A DNA stretch of 21,243 nucleotides from a virus, in the IMG/VR virus record IMGVR_UViG_3300042471_000742, positions 1 through 21,243 of that record; one strand, given 5' to 3'. Numbering within the stretch: the first letter of the stretch is position 1; each line of letters starts with the position of its first letter. Below, piece by piece: positions 18,361 through 21,243 of the stretch. The position numbers were made by a program, and so were the translations under genes. The notes under the pieces were generated by a model. It ran no database searches. It was not told the origin of the DNA and saw nothing but the letters and a program-made list of their open reading frames with translations.

Positions 18361-19355
18361 AAATCTTACATTTATCTCATCATATTGGATGTTTTAAGGA
18401 TCAAGAATATGTCTTGAATAATCTTGGACATGAAGTTACTTCTTTAAAAATCCTTGAATTGGGAGAAACTCTAACGGTTATTAATCCAATTGAGTCATTT
18501 AGAATGAGTGCTCCTTTAGCAAGAGTTGTGTGGAGTGAAGTCAAAGATTATTTAAATTCTTTTGATGTGGTATTGACATCAGATACTGCTCCAATTAGTA
18601 GAATTATTCTGGAAAACATTGAAGAATTTACTGGAAAACTTGTCATCTGGATTTGTAATAGGTATAACTATGAACTGTTTGGTGACACTGAATGGACAAA
18701 ACTTTTTGATAAATCTAATGACTTTCCAAATGTAAAAATTGTTCCATATACTTTGTTTGAAAAAGTCTGGGCAGAAGCAAATGGAATTCGTACAGAAAAC
18801 TGGGAGGTCATTACTCCTCTTGGAAAATGGGCAGCAACGAGTGCTCCTGTAGAAAAAAATAATGATGTTTGGGTTGGGATGTATTGGAATGATAATAAAT
18901 TTATGAACCTCAAACAAACTCTTCTTGATATGGGGGTAAAGGCTCAAGGTGGTGATGGTGAGAGATACTCTGACATCAATGAACTCAAAAGACATTATGC
19001 AATGATTACCTTGCCAGATGCTCCATCTAAACTGATTTGTTTTGAGTTAATTCATCTTGGAATTCCCGCACTTCTTCCAGCAAAACCCCTGATGAAGCAA
19101 TTGAAAAATACTGAAGGATATGGAATTCCTTTAGCACCTGCTCAGTTCGATGACAATATCATTGATGTATTAGAATGGTATGATCCAGAACTTGAAGATT
19201 GTAGATATTACTATAATAGTTTTGAAGAAATTCCGAAATTAATTACAAATATTAAACACAGTCAAGATGTCATTCGTGAAAATTGTGAGTATCATTCACA
19301 AAGATTGGAAGAAAAAATCTTAGGACAGTGGAAAAATATTTACGATAATCTATGA
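18357..19355 (+). CDS. Probable GT-B glycosyltransferase
   Basis: A 332-residue protein starting M-K-I-L-H-L-S-H-H-I-G-C-F, the usual first strand and glycine loop of a GT-B N-terminal domain, then L-G-H-E-V-T-S-L. C-terminal elements include V-W-V-G-M-Y-W-N-D-N (about 171-180) and a donor-site region L-P-D-A-P-S-K-L-I-C-F-E-L-I-H-L-G-I-P-A (about 219-238), where the glutamate of the F-E-x-I-x-x-G-I-P motif is the usual nucleotide-sugar ligand. Family is uncertain (GT1/GT4-like). ATGA junctions on both sides place it in the operon. Confidence 0.65.
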   Translation: MKILHLSHHIGCFKDQEYVLNNLGHEVTSLKILELGETLTVINPIESFRMSAPLARVVWSEVKDYLNSFDVVLTSDTAPISRIILENIEEFTGKLVIWICNRYNYELFGDTEWTKLFDKSNDFPNVKIVPYTLFEKVWAEANGIRTENWEVITPLGKWAATSAPVEKNNDVWVGMYWNDNKFMNLKQTLLDMGVKAQGGDGERYSDINELKRHYAMITLPDAPSKLICFELIHLGIPALLPAKPLMKQLKNTEGYGIPLAPAQFDDNIIDVLEWYDPELEDCRYYYNSFEEIPKLITNIKHSQDVIRENCEYHSQRLEEKILGQWKNIYDNL

Positions 19356-20002
19356 AACTCAACGAAATTAAAACTTATTACATTAATCTTGATAAGGATG
19401 AAGAGAAGAAGGAGAGTATGGAAAGGATGCTCTCTGAACTTGGATTTGATTATGAAAGATTTCCTGGAGTTCAGGCAGAATGGGGTTGTGAAAAAAGTCA
19501 TCATAAACTTCTTTCCGAAGGATTAAAGGCACCGTTCATTGTTCTTGAAGATGATTGTGTTTTGAAAAATCAAGTGATTGATCTTGGAGTTCCCGAGGAC
19601 ATTGATTTTATGTATCTTGGAATTTCTGCTTTTGGATATTATAATGGAAATATTACTGGAGTTTTATATAAACAAATGACAGATGAAGTGAGTAGAGTAT
19701 ATAATATGCTTTCTACTCATGCAATGTTGTATCTGTCAGATAACTATGCTAACATGGTAAAAAATATCGCATATTATTGTGGATATAAAGCAAATCAACA
19801 TTTTGATAAATCAATTGCTGAAATGGCAAAGTATTATGAAGTTTATGCTTTAAACAATCCAATGTTTTACCAAGATACTTATAACAAAGAAGCAACTTTT
19901 TATGATTTAAGAAAATATGAGATTTCAAAAAATATTGACCAAGTAAAAGAACCAAGTATTGTTAGACCTGAACCAATTAAATTCGATGACCAAAGCAATT
20001 AA
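19352..20002 (+). CDS. GT25-family glycosyltransferase, first copy
   Basis: A 216-residue protein of the LPS-type glycosyltransferase family 25: Y-Y-I-N-L-D-K-D-E-E-K-K (9-20), G-C-E-K-S-H-H-K-L-L (45-54) and the metal site V-L-E-D-D-C (64-69). Family members add galactose or similar sugars to LPS outer core or capsule. It is shorter than its neighbour and the region after the catalytic core is diverged. Overlaps: 4 nt before and 17 nt after. Confidence 0.83.
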   Translation: MKLNEIKTYYINLDKDEEKKESMERMLSELGFDYERFPGVQAEWGCEKSHHKLLSEGLKAPFIVLEDDCVLKNQVIDLGVPEDIDFMYLGISAFGYYNGNITGVLYKQMTDEVSRVYNMLSTHAMLYLSDNYANMVKNIAYYCGYKANQHFDKSIAEMAKYYEVYALNNPMFYQDTYNKEATFYDLRKYEISKNIDQVKEPSIVRPEPIKFDDQSN

Positions 20003-20798
20003 TACTTCAACAATCAAAAAGAAAATCAAAGGATTTGGTCCAATTTATTGGATTAATCTTGATACTGATGTTGAAAGAAAGGAAAAGGCTGAAGAACTTT
20101 TTAAGTACTACGATATTCCCAATACTCGAATTTCTGGATTTGATGGCAGAAAAGAGGATTTGAGTGTTTATCTTGAGGGTAATGTTCCACCTCAAATGAA
20201 CTCTGGTGAAGTTGGTTGTACCTTGTCTCACCTCAAAGCACTCAAATACTTTTTAGAGGAAACAAATGATGATATTGCAATCATTTGTGAAGATGATATT
20301 GTCTTTGACACCATAGAATATTGGCCCTTTAATTGGAAACTTTTTATGGAAAGTCTTCCATATGATTGGGATTGTTTGCAACTATCAATTACAAGTACGG
20401 GCAATCTTGTTGGAAATTTGCACCCAAGAATTCTTACAAATTTTTGTACAGTGTGTAATGTTTTTACAAGAAGGTATGCAGAAAAACTTGCTCATTTTCA
20501 TTTTAGAGGTGATAAGTATAAAATTGATAATGGTGTAAAACCGAGAGCAGTTGCGGATGAAATTCTGTTTAATGCTGGTAAAACATATTCAATGCCATTG
20601 TTTGTCTATCGTTATGATTTTAGTTCTAACATTCATCAAGATCATGTAGAAGTTTTTCACAAACATAATGTAGAAGCAATTATGAAATTCTGGCAAGAAA
20701 GTGGGTATCACGTTCCTATCAGTAACTTGTTGGACTATGATTATTATGATCACTATATGAAACCAGTTACTAAACCCTCTATGGGAAGTTCTTCTTGA
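19986..20798 (+). CDS. GT25-family glycosyltransferase, second copy
   Basis: A 270-residue GT25 protein: I-Y-W-I-N-L-D-T-D-V-E-R-K (20-32), G-E-V-G-C-T-L-S-H-L-K-A (74-85), the acid triad I-I-C-E-D-D-I (99-105). It shares the same three motifs in order with the preceding gene, so the pair probably arose by duplication and later split acceptor or donor specificity. ATG 19986 gives a 17-nt overlap; an upstream TTG would run far into the previous gene. It is the last gene of the operon; 102 nt follow before the porin, and they contain a new late promoter but no terminator that I can see. Confidence 0.87.
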   Translation: MTKAINTSTIKKKIKGFGPIYWINLDTDVERKEKAEELFKYYDIPNTRISGFDGRKEDLSVYLEGNVPPQMNSGEVGCTLSHLKALKYFLEETNDDIAIICEDDIVFDTIEYWPFNWKLFMESLPYDWDCLQLSITSTGNLVGNLHPRILTNFCTVCNVFTRRYAEKLAHFHFRGDKYKIDNGVKPRAVADEILFNAGKTYSMPLFVYRYDFSSNIHQDHVEVFHKHNVEAIMKFWQESGYHVPISNLLDYDYYDHYMKPVTKPSMGSSS

Positions 20799-20820
20799 CT
20801 GATCCCAAAAAAACTGTTAA

Positions 20821-20828
20821 GATAAATA
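20821..20828 (+). promoter_or_regulatory. Late promoter box (GATAAATA) for the porin gene
   Basis: GATAAATA differs from TATAAATA at the first base only. It lies 72 nt before the porin start, so the mRNA would have a leader of about 65 nt containing the hairpin at 20850. Confidence 0.6.
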
Positions 20829-20849
20829 CCGTGAAGTGACGAATGCCGC

Positions 20850-20865
20850 AACTATTTGCATAGTT
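20850..20865 (+). other. Leader hairpin of the porin gene
   Basis: AACTAT-TTGC-ATAGTT is a perfect 6-bp hairpin with a 4-nt loop in the untranslated leader. It may protect the 5' end of the transcript; no ribosome site overlaps it. Confidence 0.45.
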
Positions 20866-20900
20866 ACTCAAATGTCGTTTAGTACTAAAAAACAAACTTT

Positions 20901-21243
20901 ATGAAACTCAATCAACTGATGCTTGCACCTGTTGCTCTGGGTATGGTTGCTCCTGTTGCTGCGAATGCCGCAGAACTGAATATGGTAGCAGTCAATCAAT
21001 ACTCCGAGAATCAGGTTACAAGTATTTCTCAATTCTCTGATGTCCGTCCTACCGATTGGGCATATCAGGCACTTAACAACCTTGTAGATCGTTATGGTTG
21101 TGTTGCTGGTTATCCTAACGGCACCTTTGGTGGTGGTAAGGCGATGACTCGTTTTGAGGCAGCTGCTCTTCTGAATGCTTGCCTTGATCGTGTATCAGAA
21201 ACCACTGACGAACTTCGTCGTCTTCTTAATGAATTTCAAGGAG
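20901..21243 (+). CDS. Cyanobacterial-type SLH-domain outer-membrane porin, N-terminal part (3' truncated by window)
   Basis: The first 114 residues of a porin of the cyanobacterial iron-uptake/SomA type. A signal peptide (1-23, MKLNQLMLAPVALGMVAPVA then A-N-A) is followed by a linker and one SLH domain (about 45-97): F-S-D-V-R-P-T-D-W-A-Y-Q-A-L, Y-G-C-V-A-G-Y-P-N-G-T-F, A-M-T-R-F-E-A-A-A-L-L-N-A-C-L-D-R-V. The paired cysteines (Cys67, Cys94) are conserved in this family. The SLH domain binds peptidoglycan-linked polymer and anchors the beta barrel in the outer membrane. After it a coiled-coil segment begins (E-L-R-R-L-L-N-E-F). Codons such as CTG, CGT, GCT and ACC stand out from the AT-rich cassette before it, suggesting a later acquisition from the host. 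The barrel lies outside the window. Confidence 0.85.
   Translation, partial: MKLNQLMLAPVALGMVAPVAANAAELNMVAVNQYSENQVTSISQFSDVRPTDWAYQALNNLVDRYGCVAGYPNGTFGGGKAMTRFEAAALLNACLDRVSETTDELRRLLNEFQG

Noticed and set aside
8120-20798. Bacterial O-antigen island in a cyanobacterial chromosome instead of phage DNA
   Set aside because: Late boxes, the dense gene overlaps and the continuous link to T4-like nrd genes and phage tRNAs favour phage; a chimeric assembly cannot be excluded from sequence alone.
1-21243. CRISPR array, insertion sequence or integrase attachment site
   Set aside because: No regularly spaced repeats, transposase or integrase motifs, or tRNA-end duplications were seen.

Overview
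The window reads as part of the genome of a T4-like myovirus infecting marine picocyanobacteria (a Synechococcus/Prochlorococcus cyanomyovirus). The grounds are class Ia ribonucleotide reductase genes in T4-like order, a tail-lysozyme-type muralytic protein, nine tRNA genes dispersed among tiny ORFs, repeated T4-type late promoter boxes (variants of ATAAATA) alongside consensus sigma-70 early promoters, almost all coding on the + strand, and gene overlaps throughout. The last gene is a cyanobacterial-type SLH porin, which points to the host lineage. No integrase, capsid or tail gene is visible, so this is an accessory and metabolic stretch of a larger genome.

Layout. 1-3061: C-terminal half of nrdA, complete nrdB, an intrinsic terminator, then three small overlapping genes including a GIY-YIG nuclease. 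3062-4326: a terminator, a structured leader, a secreted tail-lysozyme-domain protein and a small membrane-anchored protein; together these look like a lysis or cell-wall module. 4304-7142: a tRNA zone (Arg-UCU, Leu-UAG, Gly-UCC, Asn-GUU, Val-UAC, Ser-UGA, Pro-UGG, Ile-UAU and one with a CAU anticodon). It is driven by several TTGACA/TATAAT-type promoters and interleaved with a Dps ferritin, a zinc-ribbon peptide, five tiny mostly membrane-anchored proteins, a Phd/YefM-like antitoxin and a compact multi-hairpin RNA between tRNA-Asn and tRNA-Val. 7143-8088: a perfect early promoter, two small genes, a membrane protein and a structured noncoding stretch ending in a strong terminator.

8120-20798 is a glycan-building cassette. 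After a DUF3431-like gene, a late promoter precedes 13 genes (8928-20798) with no intergenic bases; every junction overlaps by 4-41 nt. They encode a radical SAM protein with SPASM-like C-terminal cysteines, a SAM methyltransferase, two sugar-nucleotide SDR epimerases, a PLP-type sugar 3-dehydrase resembling E1/RfbH (His in place of the PLP lysine, four cysteines in Fe-S-like spacing) and eight glycosyltransferase-like proteins (GT17, two GT11-like, DUF5672, GT2, two GT-B-like, two GT25, counting DUF5672 as a transferase-like protein makes eight after the E1-like gene plus the GT25 pair). The set looks able to remodel a nucleotide sugar into an unusual deoxy or methylated sugar and assemble a branched oligosaccharide. 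The target could be host LPS (superinfection exclusion, receptor masking) or a virion protein (tail-fibre glycosylation); the late promoter suits the second somewhat better.

20799-21243: a new late promoter, a leader hairpin and the start of a porin with signal peptide and SLH domain, whose codon use is visibly more GC-rich than the cassette, suggesting host origin. The most unusual candidates are the sugar cassette with its Fe-S/radical chemistry, the inter-tRNA structured RNA, and a host-type porin under a phage late promoter. No feature could be checked against a database here; family names rest on recognised motifs.
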